The notes: a model not told the origin generated them from the sequence alone. 64,000 bases of DNA from Rhizobium sp. SG_E_25_P2 (GCF_029892285.1 NZ_JARXVM010000004.1:234286-298285), one strand, 5' to 3'. Numbered from the stretch's first letter, positions 27,659-37,359 are shown. Numbers and translations are program-made.

Positions 27659-28045
27659 TCAGGCGACCTGCTCTTCGATATGGATATCGACATCGCGCAG
27701 CGGCTTGCCGAAGCGGCCGATATTGGCGTCGCCCCAGTCTTTCAACGCGCAGAGAATGGGTGTCATGGACTCGCCGAGCGGCGACAGCGAATATTCCACC
27801 TTGGGCGGGACCACCGCATAGACCTTGCGGATGACGAGCCCGTCTTCCTCCAGTTCACGCAATTGATTGGTGAGCATACGCTGGGTGACGCCTGGAATAT
27901 GCCGTTTCAGCGCATTGAAGCGCAGGGTCCCGCTCATCAGGTGATACAGGATTACCGATTTCCATTTGCCGTCGATCAGCGCGATCGCCGCTTACACAGA
28001 GCAACCGGGGCTGCAATCGAAACGTGAGTGACGGACCTTCGCCAT
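27659..28045 (-). pseudogene. HxlR-family regulator interrupted by a TAA stop at codon 18
   Basis: From ATG 28045 (AAAGGA upstream) the frame reads MAKVRHSRFDCSPGCSV, then TAA (27994-27992), then continues without shift as [17 protein letters not shown] and the rest of an HxlR winged helix ([31 protein letters not shown]). HxlR proteins have a conserved glutamate-like residue at this point after the redox cysteine, so a single change such as GAA to TAA explains the stop. The remaining frame from ATG 27937 lacks the first helix. The divergent dehydrogenase at 28150 is the usual target of such a regulator. Confidence 0.8.
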
Positions 28046-28149
28046 AACGGTATCCTTTATGACACTATATGCGATATTTGTTCGTATTGTCTCTCAATGA
28101 GAGTAGGCGCAGATATCGCGCTGCACAACCACCTTTCGAGGAGCAGATC

Positions 28150-29163
28150 ATGAAAGCCATCGGCTATCAGCAAGCAGGACCCATCGATCGGGACGACGCG
28201 TTGATCGACATCGAGATTCCGCGTCCGGAACCCGAGGGTCGAGACCTTCTGGTCGAAGTCGCGGCCGTATCCGTCAATCCCGTCGATACGAAGGTCCGCC
28301 GCTCGGCGACGCCGGAGGCAGGTCAGTGGAAAGTGTTGGGCTGGGACGCCGTGGGACGCGTGGTCGACAAAGGCGGAGCCGTCACCGGGTTCGACATCGG
28401 CGACGCGGTCTATTATGCGGGTTCGATCGCAAGGCCGGGTTCGAACAGCGCGTTTCATCTCGTTGATGAGCGGATCGTCGGTCGAAAGCCCGCGACGCTC
28501 AGCAACGCCGAGGCCGCCGCACTGCCGCTGACGGCGATTACCGCCTGGGAAATGCTGTTCGATCGTCTCGATATCCACCAGCCGGCGCCGGGTGGCGCGC
28601 CCGCGATCCTGATCATCGGCGGCGCCGGCGGCGTCGGCTCGATCGCAATCCAGCTGGTTCGCGCTTTGACCGATCTCACCGTGATCGCCACTGCCTCCCG
28701 GCCGGAGACTCGCGCCTGGACAGAGGAACTCGGCACCCATCACGTCGTCGATCACAGCCGGCCTCTTGCGCCGCAAATCGCGGCATTGGGACTTGGCGCG
28801 CCGTCCTTCGTCTTCTCGACCACCGAGACACACCGCCACGTCACGGATGTCGTGGACCTGATCGCGCCACAGGGCCGGTTCGGCCTGATCGACGATCCCC
28901 AGGCGCTCGACATCATGGGCTTCAAGCGGAAATCGGTGTCGATCCACTGGGAGCTGATGTTCACCCGTTCGCTGTTTCAGACGACCGACATGGCGCGGCA
29001 GGGGGAATTGTTGAGCGAGGTGGCGCGTCTCGTAGATGAAGGCCGTATTCGTACGACAGTCACCGAGGTGTTGTCGCCGATCAATGCCGTCAATCTGAAG
29101 AATGCGCATGCGCGCATCGAAAGCGGTCGTTCCAAGGGTAAGATCGTGCTCGAAGGTTTCTGA
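28150..29163 (+). CDS. Zinc-type alcohol dehydrogenase/quinone oxidoreductase (MDR family)
   Basis: 337 residues, medium-chain reductase of the zinc-lacking quinone oxidoreductase-like group (YogA type). Seen are EVAAVSVNPVDTKVR, the AAALPLTAITAWEMLFDRL segment, and NAD(P)-binding ILIIGGAGGVGSIAIQL. No structural zinc cysteines are present. ATG 28150 has GAGGAGC upstream; the open frame extends to 28069 but without family similarity. Often induced by electrophiles through an HxlR regulator, here broken. Confidence 0.9.
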   Translation: MKAIGYQQAGPIDRDDALIDIEIPRPEPEGRDLLVEVAAVSVNPVDTKVRRSATPEAGQWKVLGWDAVGRVVDKGGAVTGFDIGDAVYYAGSIARPGSNSAFHLVDERIVGRKPATLSNAEAAALPLTAITAWEMLFDRLDIHQPAPGGAPAILIIGGAGGVGSIAIQLVRALTDLTVIATASRPETRAWTEELGTHHVVDHSRPLAPQIAALGLGAPSFVFSTTETHRHVTDVVDLIAPQGRFGLIDDPQALDIMGFKRKSVSIHWELMFTRSLFQTTDMARQGELLSEVARLVDEGRIRTTVTEVLSPINAVNLKNAHARIESGRSKGKIVLEGF

Positions 29164-29206
29164 AAGATGCGCGGGCCCGAGGAAACTCGGGTCCCGCGCT
29201 TGTGCG

Positions 29207-29755
29207 TCAGGCGGCGAGATAGGCGTCGGTCGATACGACCTGAGCATAGCCAAACGCAAGCGCCGACATCATCGCGGTCTGCACCTTCTCAGCCGGCGTG
29301 ATCTCCCCGTTGAATTCGAGATCACGCGTTGCGGTCGCATCATGGACGACCGTGACCGAATAGCCGAAATCGGAGGCCGCGCGGGTGGCGGCGTCGACGC
29401 ACATATGGCTCATGGCGCCGGCGATCGTCACCGCGTCCACGCCCGCTTCATCGAGCTTGGTCTTGAGATCGGTGCCGAGGAAAGCGTTGATCTGCTGCTT
29501 GATGATCTTGAGCTCGCCTTCTTTCGGCGCGACGGTCGCATGGATCTCGGCGCCCACCGTGCCAGGAGCGAAGAAAGGCGCGTCGGCTTCGGCCGAGATG
29601 TGCTGCACATGCACCACGAGATCGCCCTTGCGCCGTGCTGCGTCGAGCAGGCGCGCCGCATTGGCGGCGGCGACGTCCGTCTGGTGGAGCGGGAATTTCC
29701 CGCCTTCGAAATAGTCGTTCTGAAGATCGATCACGATCAGCGCGGTCTTGCTCAT
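29207..29755 (-). CDS. Isochorismatase-like cysteine hydrolase
   Basis: 182 residues. The catalytic triad of the family is visible: Asp in ALIVIDLQNDYF, Lys in the KIIKQQINAF region and Cys in GAMSHMCVDAATRAA. ATG 29755 has AAGGAGA at good spacing; the frame further upstream is not conserved. It is divergent from a GlxA-type regulator, a common pairing that suggests control by it. Substrate unknown (amide or nicotinamidase-like). Confidence 0.9.
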   Translation of the reverse strand: MSKTALIVIDLQNDYFEGGKFPLHQTDVAAANAARLLDAARRKGDLVVHVQHISAEADAPFFAPGTVGAEIHATVAPKEGELKIIKQQINAFLGTDLKTKLDEAGVDAVTIAGAMSHMCVDAATRAASDFGYSVTVVHDATATRDLEFNGEITPAEKVQTAMMSALAFGYAQVVSTDAYLAA

Positions 29756-29849
29756 GGAAGTCTCCTTATGCTGTTCCACTTGCGAATTTAGCCGCGACGG
29801 CGCAGATTGCCATTGGCGGAACTGACAATCCAAGGGGCAATTCGGACAG

Positions 29850-30845
29850 ATGAGACGGCATGGCGTGGTGCATATCGGCATCGTTACCTATAGAGGGGCA
29901 CAGCTGTCGGCAGCCCTCGGGCTTGCCGATCTTTTCGACGTGGCTGAGGAGTTGTTGGCCGCGCGGCGCCCGGAAGTTGCGCCGCAACTGGTGGTCAGCC
30001 GTCTCCTCTTCGATGTCGCGACCGGCGTGATGCTGACGGAAGGAGCGGATGAGACGTTTGCAAAAACTCCGCTGACAGCGATCCTCTTGCCGCCCAGCCG
30101 GGGAGAGCCGCCGGTCGGTGACGAATTCGCGCCGCTGTTGCCGTGGCTTCGGGCTCAACGCGAGGAGGGAGCGATCCTGGCGTCGGTCTGCGCCGGAGCA
30201 TTCCTTCTGGCGCGCGCAGGTCTGCTGGAGGGCAAGCCGGCAACCACGCATTGGGCGCTGGTCGACGACTTCCGCGCCATGTTTCCCGACATCGCGCTCC
30301 AGCCGGACCGGTTGCTGGTGACGGCGGGCGACATCATCACCGCAGGCGGCCTGATGGCGTGGACCGATCTCGGCCTACTCATCGTCGAGCGGCTATTCGG
30401 CGCCGAAGCGATGATCGAGACCGCGCGCTTCCTGCTCATCGATCCGCCAGGGCGTGAGCAGCGCTATTACAGCGATTTCAGGCCGAGCCGGGGCCATGGC
30501 GATCCGAATATTCTGAAGGCGCAGCAATGGTTTGATAGCATGCTTTCACGTGATGTTTCCGTAGAGGAAATGGCCGGCGTTGCCGGGCTTGAGCCGAGGA
30601 CGTTTTTGCGGCGCTTTCAGAAAGCGCTGGGCCTGAAACCGATCGAATATTGCCAGCAGATGCGCGTTGCGGAGGCGCGACGGCGGCTGGAGACCAGCGC
30701 CGCCAGCATCGACCAGATCGGCTGGGAATGCGGCTATCGTGACCCGGCGTCTTTCCGGAAGATTTTTCTGCGGATCGTCGGGCTGACGCCCGCCGACTAC
30801 AGGCGGAGATTCCACTCCGGCGACATGACGACGGGCCGAGACTAA
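29850..30845 (+). CDS. GlxA/FtrA-type AraC-family transcriptional regulator
   Basis: 331 residues: an N-terminal DJ-1/PfpI-like domain (about 5-180, with ILASVCAGAFLLARAGLL nucleophile-elbow region) and a C-terminal AraC double helix-turn-helix (about 225-325, with VSVEEMAGVAGLEPRTFLRRFQKALGLKP and IDQIGWECGYRDPASFRKIF). It probably activates or represses the divergent cysteine hydrolase gene 94 bases away. Confidence 0.92.
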   Translation: MRRHGVVHIGIVTYRGAQLSAALGLADLFDVAEELLAARRPEVAPQLVVSRLLFDVATGVMLTEGADETFAKTPLTAILLPPSRGEPPVGDEFAPLLPWLRAQREEGAILASVCAGAFLLARAGLLEGKPATTHWALVDDFRAMFPDIALQPDRLLVTAGDIITAGGLMAWTDLGLLIVERLFGAEAMIETARFLLIDPPGREQRYYSDFRPSRGHGDPNILKAQQWFDSMLSRDVSVEEMAGVAGLEPRTFLRRFQKALGLKPIEYCQQMRVAEARRRLETSAASIDQIGWECGYRDPASFRKIFLRIVGLTPADYRRRFHSGDMTTGRD

Positions 30846-30879
30846 CCGTAATCCGATCGAGGGCCTCAGGCTGACTCGA

Positions 30880-31953
30880 TCAATAGCCCGCCTTGATCTT
30901 CTCGAATTCGGCGATCATCTTCTCGCGCAATGCGATCGGCAAGGGCGACTGAAACAGCGTGTTGGCGACGAAATTGCCGACATCGGCATAGCCCTTCGCC
31001 TTGAGAATGGCCGGATCGACCGCCGCCATGCCCTTGGCGTTGGCGTGACCATAGCCCCAGGAATCGACGAGATAGGCGGCGATGTCGGGATTGCTGACGG
31101 CGTTGAGGAAATCATAGGCGTTTTCCGCCGGAGCCTCGCTGCCCTTCAGCTTTACATAGCCGCAAACCCAGGTGGAGTGGCCCTCGGCAGGATTGGCGTT
31201 GGTCGCCACCGGCTGGCCGTCTTTCTCCAGCGTCGTCGCCGTCTCGTTCCAGCCCCAGGCGAGATCGACTTCGCCGCTCGCCATGGCCTGGCTGAGATCG
31301 GTGTTCTCCGTCCAGTAGAGCCGCACATTCTTATGCACCTCGCGCAGGAAGGCGGACGCCTGCGTGAACTGCGCGTCGGTCATCTTGGACCAGTCCTTGA
31401 GGCCGATGGCGAGGCTGGCCAGCGCATAGGCGTCGTCGACATTGTCGCCGATCGAGATCCGATCCTTGAACTTGGGATCGGCGAAGGCCTTGAGCGAGGC
31501 GATGTCTTCGGGCTTCACGGTGTCAGTCCGGTAGATCATCAGCGAATTGCCCCATTCGAAGGGCATGAACCATGCCTTGCCGTCGGACGATGTCATCAGA
31601 TCCTTCATGGCCGCGATTCCGGGTAGGACATCGTTCCAGTTGGCAAGCTTGGAGGTATCCAAGGGTTCCAAAAGACCGGCGTCGCGCCATTTCGCCACGC
31701 TTTGCGAACAGGGATGGGCGAGATCGGCCTTGAAGCCGGAACGAAGCTTCTGGAAAGCTTCCTCCTCGTCTCCGAAATAGGTGAAATCCGGTTCGTCGCC
31801 ATGCTTGGCGGTATAGGCGGGGTGAAAGGCAGGGTCTTCGTAGCCCGACCAGTCGAACACGGTGAGATTGGCTGCGGACGCCGGCAAGGCGAACAGGAGG
31901 AGGGCGGATGATGCGAGGGCCAAGAGCCCATTTCTGCGAAGTGATGTCAGCAT
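30880..31953 (-). CDS. PotD/PotF-type ABC transporter substrate-binding protein
   Basis: Periplasmic receptor, 357 residues. The signal peptide ends in LPASAANL (about residue 27). The body has NLTVFDWSGYEDPAFH, a FMPFEWGNSLMIYRTD segment and WGWNETATTL, as in polyamine and quaternary-amine receptors. It follows the TetR gene by 31 bases on the same strand. Its permeases and ATPase are probably those at 37635-40440. The aromatic-rich binding motifs fit a cationic ligand, but the ligand is not decided. Confidence 0.88.
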   Translation of the reverse strand: MLTSLRRNGLLALASSALLLFALPASAANLTVFDWSGYEDPAFHPAYTAKHGDEPDFTYFGDEEEAFQKLRSGFKADLAHPCSQSVAKWRDAGLLEPLDTSKLANWNDVLPGIAAMKDLMTSSDGKAWFMPFEWGNSLMIYRTDTVKPEDIASLKAFADPKFKDRISIGDNVDDAYALASLAIGLKDWSKMTDAQFTQASAFLREVHKNVRLYWTENTDLSQAMASGEVDLAWGWNETATTLEKDGQPVATNANPAEGHSTWVCGYVKLKGSEAPAENAYDFLNAVSNPDIAAYLVDSWGYGHANAKGMAAVDPAILKAKGYADVGNFVANTLFQSPLPIALREKMIAEFEKIKAGY

Positions 31954-31984
31954 GCTGTTCCGCCTTTTCTCTCTGGTTTGACGA

Positions 31985-32638
31985 TTATGTGTTGATGGGG
32001 CCTTCCCTGCCAATATGCTTGGGGAAGAAGCCGATAATGCATTCAATCGCCGCCTTGTGCGCCGCCTCGCGCGTGAGACCGTCACTCATCATCAGACGGA
32101 GCCACAGACCTTCCATCGACGAGCAGATGGCGAGCGCCGCGGCTTCCGCGTCATAGCCGTAGCCGCCCTCGAGCTTTATCTCGGCGCAGAGCTCTTCGAA
32201 GGTGCGCTGATATTTGAGATCGCGCGCGCCGCAGAGCGCTTGATAGGTCGGCCGTGACTTGGCCTCGCCCCAGAAAGCGCACCAGGCGGCGAGTTTGCGC
32301 TTGGTGGTCATTCGGCGGTCGAAATCCGCCGCCACCAGCGCCCACATCCGCTCGGCGGCGCTGGGGCCGGCCTTTTCCAGAGCCGCCGACCAATGCTGCG
32401 CATATTCGTCCGCCATGAATTGCAGCGTGGCGATCAGCAGGTTTTCCTTGCTTTCGAAATGAAAGTTGACGATGCCGCGCGACAGTTTCGCCCCGTCGGC
32501 GACATTGGCGAGCGTCGTCTCGGCATAGCCGCGTTTGGCCAGCGAATCGATCGTTGCCTCGATCAATTGCTGCTTGCGTATTTCCTTGGAAGCCTTGCGG
32601 CTCTTCTTTTCGCCCGCCATCGGCTCGGCAGTATCCAT
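31985..32638 (-). CDS. TetR-family transcriptional regulator (BetI-like)
   Basis: About 217 residues: basic N-terminus, helix-turn-helix (about 22-66, with TLANVADGAKLSRGIVNFHFESKENLL) and a BetI-like ligand domain with WCAFWGEAKSRPTYQAL. The start could be ATG 32638, 32620 or 32701; none has a strong ribosome site. It is followed by the receptor gene. I infer that it binds the 14-base palindromes at 32893, 40574 and 51815. Confidence 0.88.
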   Translation of the reverse strand: MDTAEPMAGEKKSRKASKEIRKQQLIEATIDSLAKRGYAETTLANVADGAKLSRGIVNFHFESKENLLIATLQFMADEYAQHWSAALEKAGPSAAERMWALVAADFDRRMTTKRKLAAWCAFWGEAKSRPTYQALCGARDLKYQRTFEELCAEIKLEGGYGYDAEAAALAICSSMEGLWLRLMMSDGLTREAAHKAAIECIIGFFPKHIGREGPINT

Positions 32639-32892
32639 TCTCTTCGTCCGCGCTGCGCCGGCGGCGCGCACGGCGCGGGCCGGAATGTTGTATCCCGCCA
32701 TCTGAGGCGCATAAGCGGGTCTTCTGTCAAGCCGATGCGCGAAAGCGGCGCAGCGCGCCGACTGTTGAACGGTGGACGCGCCGCGAATGCTCAGGATATG
32801 CGCATGCTGCAAGCGGCTCATTCCGGTTTTGGCCCCGATCCCTGTTTCATTAAAAATCTTAGCGCGATTTCATGGCTTTGCAAGATGCTTGC

Positions 32893-32906
32893 TGAATGAT
32901 CATTCA
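32893..32906. promoter_or_regulatory. Probable TetR operator, site 1
   Basis: TGAATGATCATTCA, a perfect palindrome, in the 329-base region between the TetR gene and the FAD oxidoreductase operon. On the plus strand it lies between TTGCTG (32889) and TATATG (32910); on the minus strand it follows TATATTTT. The rest of 32639-32967 holds nothing else I can identify. Confidence 0.65.
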
Positions 32907-32967
32907 AAATATATGGACAAGCCTATGGCGTTCATGCATCTTTTTGATCACTTCGGTGGGGATGCTG

Positions 32968-34587
32968 ATGAAGAAATATGATGTCGTGGTGATCGGCGGC
33001 GGCCATAATGGCCTTGTCGCAGCCTGCTATCTGCAGCGGGCGGGGCTTCAGGTCGCTGTTGTCGAGAAGAATGACTGGGTGGGCGGCGCGGCCACGTCGC
33101 GCAAGCTGGCCGACGAGGTGTTCTACTCGAATTGTTCCTATGTCTGCTCGCTGTTCCGGCCCGAGATCATGCGCGATCTCGAACTGCCGCGCTTCGGCCT
33201 GCAGATCGTCGCCTATGAAGGCGGCGCTGTGCTGACGCGGGACGGCGGCTATCTCTCCTCCTATCGCGATCATCACCGCCATCGGCGGGAATTCGCCCGC
33301 TATTCCGCCCGCGACGCCGAGGCCTATGACCGCTACGCCCGTGATGTGACCCGGCAGTGCCGTTTCATCCAGCCGTTGTTGATGCGGACGGCGCCCGATC
33401 CCTTCTCGTTCCGGCCACGCGATATTGGCGAATTGCTGTTTCTCGCCCGCAAGGTCGGCGATATGAGCGCCGCGGAATTTGCTCGGACGACGCGTTTCTG
33501 GACCATGTCGATCTCCGATTTTCTCGACGAATATTTCGAGACCGAGGTCGTCAAAGCCTATCTGGCGATCTCCGGCATCATCGGCACGGCCCTCGGGCCA
33601 ATGTCGCCGGGCACGGCCTATGTACTGCTGCATCACTATATGGGCGAAGTCGACGGCTCCGTCGGCGCCTGGGGTTATGCGCGCGGCGGCATGGGCGCGA
33701 TCACCCAGGCGCTTTCGGCCTCCTTCCAGGCCGCCGGCGGAGACATCCGCACCGGCGCGGAAGTCGACAAGGTCATCATCCGCAATGGCGAAGCGGAAGG
33801 CGTGGCGCTCGCCAATGGCGATGAGGTGAGGGGCCGGCTGGTTCTCTCCAACGCCGACGTCAAGCGGACATTCCTGAAACTCGTGGACGAGAAGGAGCTT
33901 CCGGAGCGCTTCGTGCATCGCGTCAAGCATTTCAAGATGCGCGGCTCGTCGGGCAAGGTGAATATCGCGCTCGATGGCCTGCCGGACTTTCCCGCGCTGC
34001 CGCCGGGCTGTCATGCGATCAAGGGTGATCTTCATTTCACCGACACGGTCGAGCGGATCGAACGCGCCTATGACGACTGGAAAGACGGGCGCTGGTCGGC
34101 AGATCCCTTCCTCGACGCGATGATCCCGACCACGCTCGATCCGACCATGGCGCCACCCGGCAAGCATTTCATGAGCTGTTTCGTGCAGTATTGCCCACCC
34201 AAGGTGGAAGGGCGCGACTGGACCGACGCCGACCGCGACGCTTTCGCCGAAACCGTGATCTCGCAGATCGCCGATTATTCACCGGGATTCCGCGACCGTA
34301 TCCTGCATATGGAGGTTCGGACGCCGAGGGAACTGGAAGCGGAAGTCGGCCTGACGGAAGGCAATATCTTCCAAGGCGAACTGACCTTTGACCAACTGTT
34401 GTTCAACCGCCCGGTGCCCGGATACGCGCAGTATCGCAGTCCGGTGAAAGGGCTCTATCTCTGCGGCTCCTCCACCCATCCCGGCGGCGGCGTGATGGGC
34501 GCGCCCGGCTACAATGCCGCAGCCGAAGTGCTGCGCGATCTTAAACTGCCCCGCACTCATATGAGCCCGGCCCATGACATCCTATGA
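32968..34587 (+). CDS. Phytoene-desaturase-like FAD oxidoreductase 1
   Basis: 539 residues. N-terminal FAD-binding VVVIGGGHNGLVAACYLQRAGLQV and WVGGAATSRKL are typical of the CrtI/PYROXD2 family, and the C-terminus has GLYLCGSSTHPGGGVMGAPGYNAA. ATG 32968 is chosen for GGGGA six bases upstream. No carotenoid genes are near, so it more likely oxidises another substrate in this pathway. It is the first of four genes and overlaps the next by 14 bases. Confidence 0.88.
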   Translation: MKKYDVVVIGGGHNGLVAACYLQRAGLQVAVVEKNDWVGGAATSRKLADEVFYSNCSYVCSLFRPEIMRDLELPRFGLQIVAYEGGAVLTRDGGYLSSYRDHHRHRREFARYSARDAEAYDRYARDVTRQCRFIQPLLMRTAPDPFSFRPRDIGELLFLARKVGDMSAAEFARTTRFWTMSISDFLDEYFETEVVKAYLAISGIIGTALGPMSPGTAYVLLHHYMGEVDGSVGAWGYARGGMGAITQALSASFQAAGGDIRTGAEVDKVIIRNGEAEGVALANGDEVRGRLVLSNADVKRTFLKLVDEKELPERFVHRVKHFKMRGSSGKVNIALDGLPDFPALPPGCHAIKGDLHFTDTVERIERAYDDWKDGRWSADPFLDAMIPTTLDPTMAPPGKHFMSCFVQYCPPKVEGRDWTDADRDAFAETVISQIADYSPGFRDRILHMEVRTPRELEAEVGLTEGNIFQGELTFDQLLFNRPVPGYAQYRSPVKGLYLCGSSTHPGGGVMGAPGYNAAAEVLRDLKLPRTHMSPAHDIL

Positions 34588-36136
34588 CGCAATCATCATC
34601 GGCGGCGGCCATAACGGCCTGGTCGCTGCGGCTATGCTGGCGAAATCAGGGCGCAGCACCGTCTGCATTGAGGCCTCCGACCGGTTCGGCGGCGGCGCCG
34701 TCACCCGCGAGTTCCATCCGGGTTTTCGGGTCAGCGGCCCCGCCCATCTTCTCAACCGGCTTGCGCCCGAAGTCGAGCGGGCGCTGGGTCTCGATCTCTC
34801 GCGGCTAGGAAGTCGGCTGGCGTCGACTGTCGCCTTGGGCGCCGATGGCGAGGCTGTCATGCTCGACGGCGCCTATGGCGCGCGCTTGCGAGGCGTGAGC
34901 GACGCAGAGGCAGGCAAATTCGCAGAATTGCGGGCGCTGTTGCTGTCGCAGGCGGGAATTCTCAAGCGCTTTCAGGCGCGGCGACCGCCGATGCCGGGCA
35001 AGTTTGCGGTTGGCGATATCGTTGATTTCGGATTGGCGGGATTGTCGCTGCTTCGGCATGGCCGCGATTTCGGGCGTGACTTCGCCCGGATGTTGCTGAT
35101 GAATGTCGCCGATGTCCTCGACGAGCATCTGACCGACGACAGGCTGAAAGGGCTGCTGGCCTTCGACGCCACGCTCGGCGTTCATCTCGGCCCGAGATCG
35201 CCGACCTCGCTGATGGGGCTCTATTACCGGCTGGCCGGCGAAAGCCTGGGCGCGGCCGGCGGACAGATCGTGCCGAAGGGCGGGATAGGCGCGGTGACGG
35301 ATCTGCTCGTCGGGGCAGCGAAGTCACACGGAGCAGATCTGCGAAGCGGGGCGCGGGTCAGCCGCATTCTGATAAGTTCGGACGGCGTGACCGGCGTAGA
35401 ACTTGCCGACGGCGCAAGGCTTGTTGCGCCGGTCATCGTCTCGGCCATTCATCCCGGCGTGACGTTCGGCGGCCTGCTGCCGCCCGGAGAGGTCGACACG
35501 GGCCTGTCCACCGCAATCCGCAACATCCGCAGCAAGGGCGATGCCGCCAAACTGCATCTCGCGCTCGATCGTATTCCGGATTTCGCCGGCGTCGCGCAAG
35601 AAGATCTGTCGGGGCGGCTGGTGATCGCGCCATCGATCGATCAGGTGGAACGGGCGTTCAACCCGGCCAAATATGGCGAGTTCTCCCCCGAGCCCGTGAT
35701 GGAAATCGTGCTGCCCAGCGTCAGCGATCCCTCCATGGCGCCGGAGGGCAAGGCGAGCCTGTCCGCCGTCATCCAGTTCGCGCCCTATGCGCTCAAGCAG
35801 GGATGGGAGACAGGGCGCGCGGCGTTTCTCGACCGCGCCCTCGACCGGCTCGAGGCCCATGCGCCGGGGCTGAAATCCTCCGTGCTCGCCGCGGAGCTTC
35901 TCGTTCCGCCCGATATCGAACAGATCTATGCGATGCCCGGTGGGCATTGGCATCATGGGGAATTGCAGGTGGATCAGATGCTGTTCAACCGACCAGCTTA
36001 CGGCGCTTCCGGTTACGACACGCCCGTTTCGGGCCTGTTCCTGGCCAGCGCGGGATCGCATCCGGGCGGAGGGATTTCCGGTCTTCCGGGCTACAATGCC
36101 GCCCGGCATATCCTGTCCAAAGGAGGCGTGCGATGA
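34574..36136 (+). CDS. Phytoene-desaturase-like FAD oxidoreductase 2
   Basis: 520 residues, same family as its neighbour: AIIIGGGHNGLVAAAMLAKSGRS at the N-terminus, FGGGAVTREFHPGFRVSG, and C-terminal GLFLASAGSHPGGGISGLPGYNAARH. The two proteins are similar throughout by eye and may be a heterodimer or two steps. It overlaps the first gene by 14 bases and the GcvT-like gene by four. Confidence 0.88.
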   Translation: MTSYDAIIIGGGHNGLVAAAMLAKSGRSTVCIEASDRFGGGAVTREFHPGFRVSGPAHLLNRLAPEVERALGLDLSRLGSRLASTVALGADGEAVMLDGAYGARLRGVSDAEAGKFAELRALLLSQAGILKRFQARRPPMPGKFAVGDIVDFGLAGLSLLRHGRDFGRDFARMLLMNVADVLDEHLTDDRLKGLLAFDATLGVHLGPRSPTSLMGLYYRLAGESLGAAGGQIVPKGGIGAVTDLLVGAAKSHGADLRSGARVSRILISSDGVTGVELADGARLVAPVIVSAIHPGVTFGGLLPPGEVDTGLSTAIRNIRSKGDAAKLHLALDRIPDFAGVAQEDLSGRLVIAPSIDQVERAFNPAKYGEFSPEPVMEIVLPSVSDPSMAPEGKASLSAVIQFAPYALKQGWETGRAAFLDRALDRLEAHAPGLKSSVLAAELLVPPDIEQIYAMPGGHWHHGELQVDQMLFNRPAYGASGYDTPVSGLFLASAGSHPGGGISGLPGYNAARHILSKGGVR

Positions 36137-37359
36137 CACAGGCGCTTTCGCAGAACGCCCTGGCGCGGAGCCGTGGCCATGCGCTCGTCAATCTGGAGCC
36201 GACGCCTTTCCTCCCCCGGCTTGAAGCCCTGTCGATGGAGAATGACTGGTATTCATGGTCCGGCTTCAAGGCGCCCGGATCGATCGACGACGAGGAACTG
36301 GAATATTTCGCAATCCGTTCGACGTCCGCGCTGTTCGACATTTCGCCGATGACCAAATATCGCATTCGCGGGCGCGACGCCGAGGCTTTTCTCAACCGTC
36401 TGACCCTGCGCGACGTGCGCAAGCTCAAGCCGGGGCGGGTTCACTACACCGCCTGGTGCGATGATTTTGGCCATGTCCTGGATGACGGCACGCTGTTTCG
36501 GCTGGGAGAACAGGATTTCCGCCTGTGTTCGCAGGAACGGCATCTTCCCTGGCTGCTCGACAGCGCCGTCGGCTTCGATGTCGTGATCGAGGATGAAACC
36601 ACTGCTGTGGCGGGCCTCGCGCTGCAGGGACCGACGTCGTTTGCACTGCTGTCCGACGCCGGCTTTTCAGGCGTCGAGCGGTTGAAGCCCTTCGAAATCG
36701 GCAGCTTTTCCCATGCTGGCCGCGATGTGCTCATCTCACGCACCGGCTTCACCGGCGATCTCGGCTATGAGCTGTTTTGCCCTTCAGACCTTGCTCTGTC
36801 GCTCTGGGATCGGCTCTGGGAACAGGCGGATCGCCATCGGTTGCGCGCCATCGGCTATCACGCGCTCAACCGCACCCGCATCGAGGCGGGCTTCATCGTC
36901 GCCAATGCCGATTTCGTGACGGCGGAGACGGCGTTGCGGGAGGACCGGCTGCGTTTGCCCGACGAGATCGGCCTCGACTGGATGGTCGATCTCGACAAGC
37001 CCAACTTCAACGGCCGCCGCGCCATTCTCGCCGCCCGCCGCGACAGAACGCTCAAGCATGTGCTGGTGGGGCTTGAAATCGACGGCAATACGCCGGCGCC
37101 GCTGGCGCTCATCTATCACCGCAAGAAGAAGGAAGCGGGCCTGATCACCGCCTCAGTCTGGTCGCCGCTTGTCAAGAAGACCATTGCGATCGCAAGTCTG
37201 CGTCGCCCCTATGGCGCCGAGATCACCGGCGATCTCTGGGCGGAAATCTATGCGCTGAATGAACTCGGCTACACCAAGGTGATGAAAAGCGTGAAGATCG
37301 TGCCACGTCCCTTCATCAAGCTGCCCCGCCGCTCCGCCACCCCGCCCTCGCTGACCTAG
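36133..37359 (+). CDS. GcvT-like aminomethyltransferase/demethylase
   Basis: 408 residues with the folate-binding fold of GcvT: WSGFKAPGSIDDEELEYFAIRSTSALFDISPMTKYRIRG at the N-terminus, LALQGPTSFALLSDAG, and SRTGFTGDLGYELFC. Related proteins move a methyl group from glycine-, sarcosine- or DMSP-like substrates to tetrahydrofolate. ATG 36133 overlaps the previous stop (ATGA); the frame continues far upstream only as a shadow of the FAD gene. Confidence 0.87.
   Translation: MTQALSQNALARSRGHALVNLEPTPFLPRLEALSMENDWYSWSGFKAPGSIDDEELEYFAIRSTSALFDISPMTKYRIRGRDAEAFLNRLTLRDVRKLKPGRVHYTAWCDDFGHVLDDGTLFRLGEQDFRLCSQERHLPWLLDSAVGFDVVIEDETTAVAGLALQGPTSFALLSDAGFSGVERLKPFEIGSFSHAGRDVLISRTGFTGDLGYELFCPSDLALSLWDRLWEQADRHRLRAIGYHALNRTRIEAGFIVANADFVTAETALREDRLRLPDEIGLDWMVDLDKPNFNGRRAILAARRDRTLKHVLVGLEIDGNTPAPLALIYHRKKKEAGLITASVWSPLVKKTIAIASLRRPYGAEITGDLWAEIYALNELGYTKVMKSVKIVPRPFIKLPRRSATPPSLT

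Noticed and set aside
28069..28149. N-terminal extension of the alcohol dehydrogenase
   Set aside because: The family start MKAIGYQ lies at 28150 with a ribosome site; the extension is not family-like.
35803..36132. N-terminal extension of the GcvT-like protein
   Set aside because: It is antiphase to the FAD gene; ATG 36133 overlaps the upstream stop in the usual way.
32968..36136. Carotenoid biosynthesis operon
   Set aside because: CrtI-like proteins are present, but no phytoene synthase, cyclase or prenyltransferase; the context is GcvT and amine uptake.
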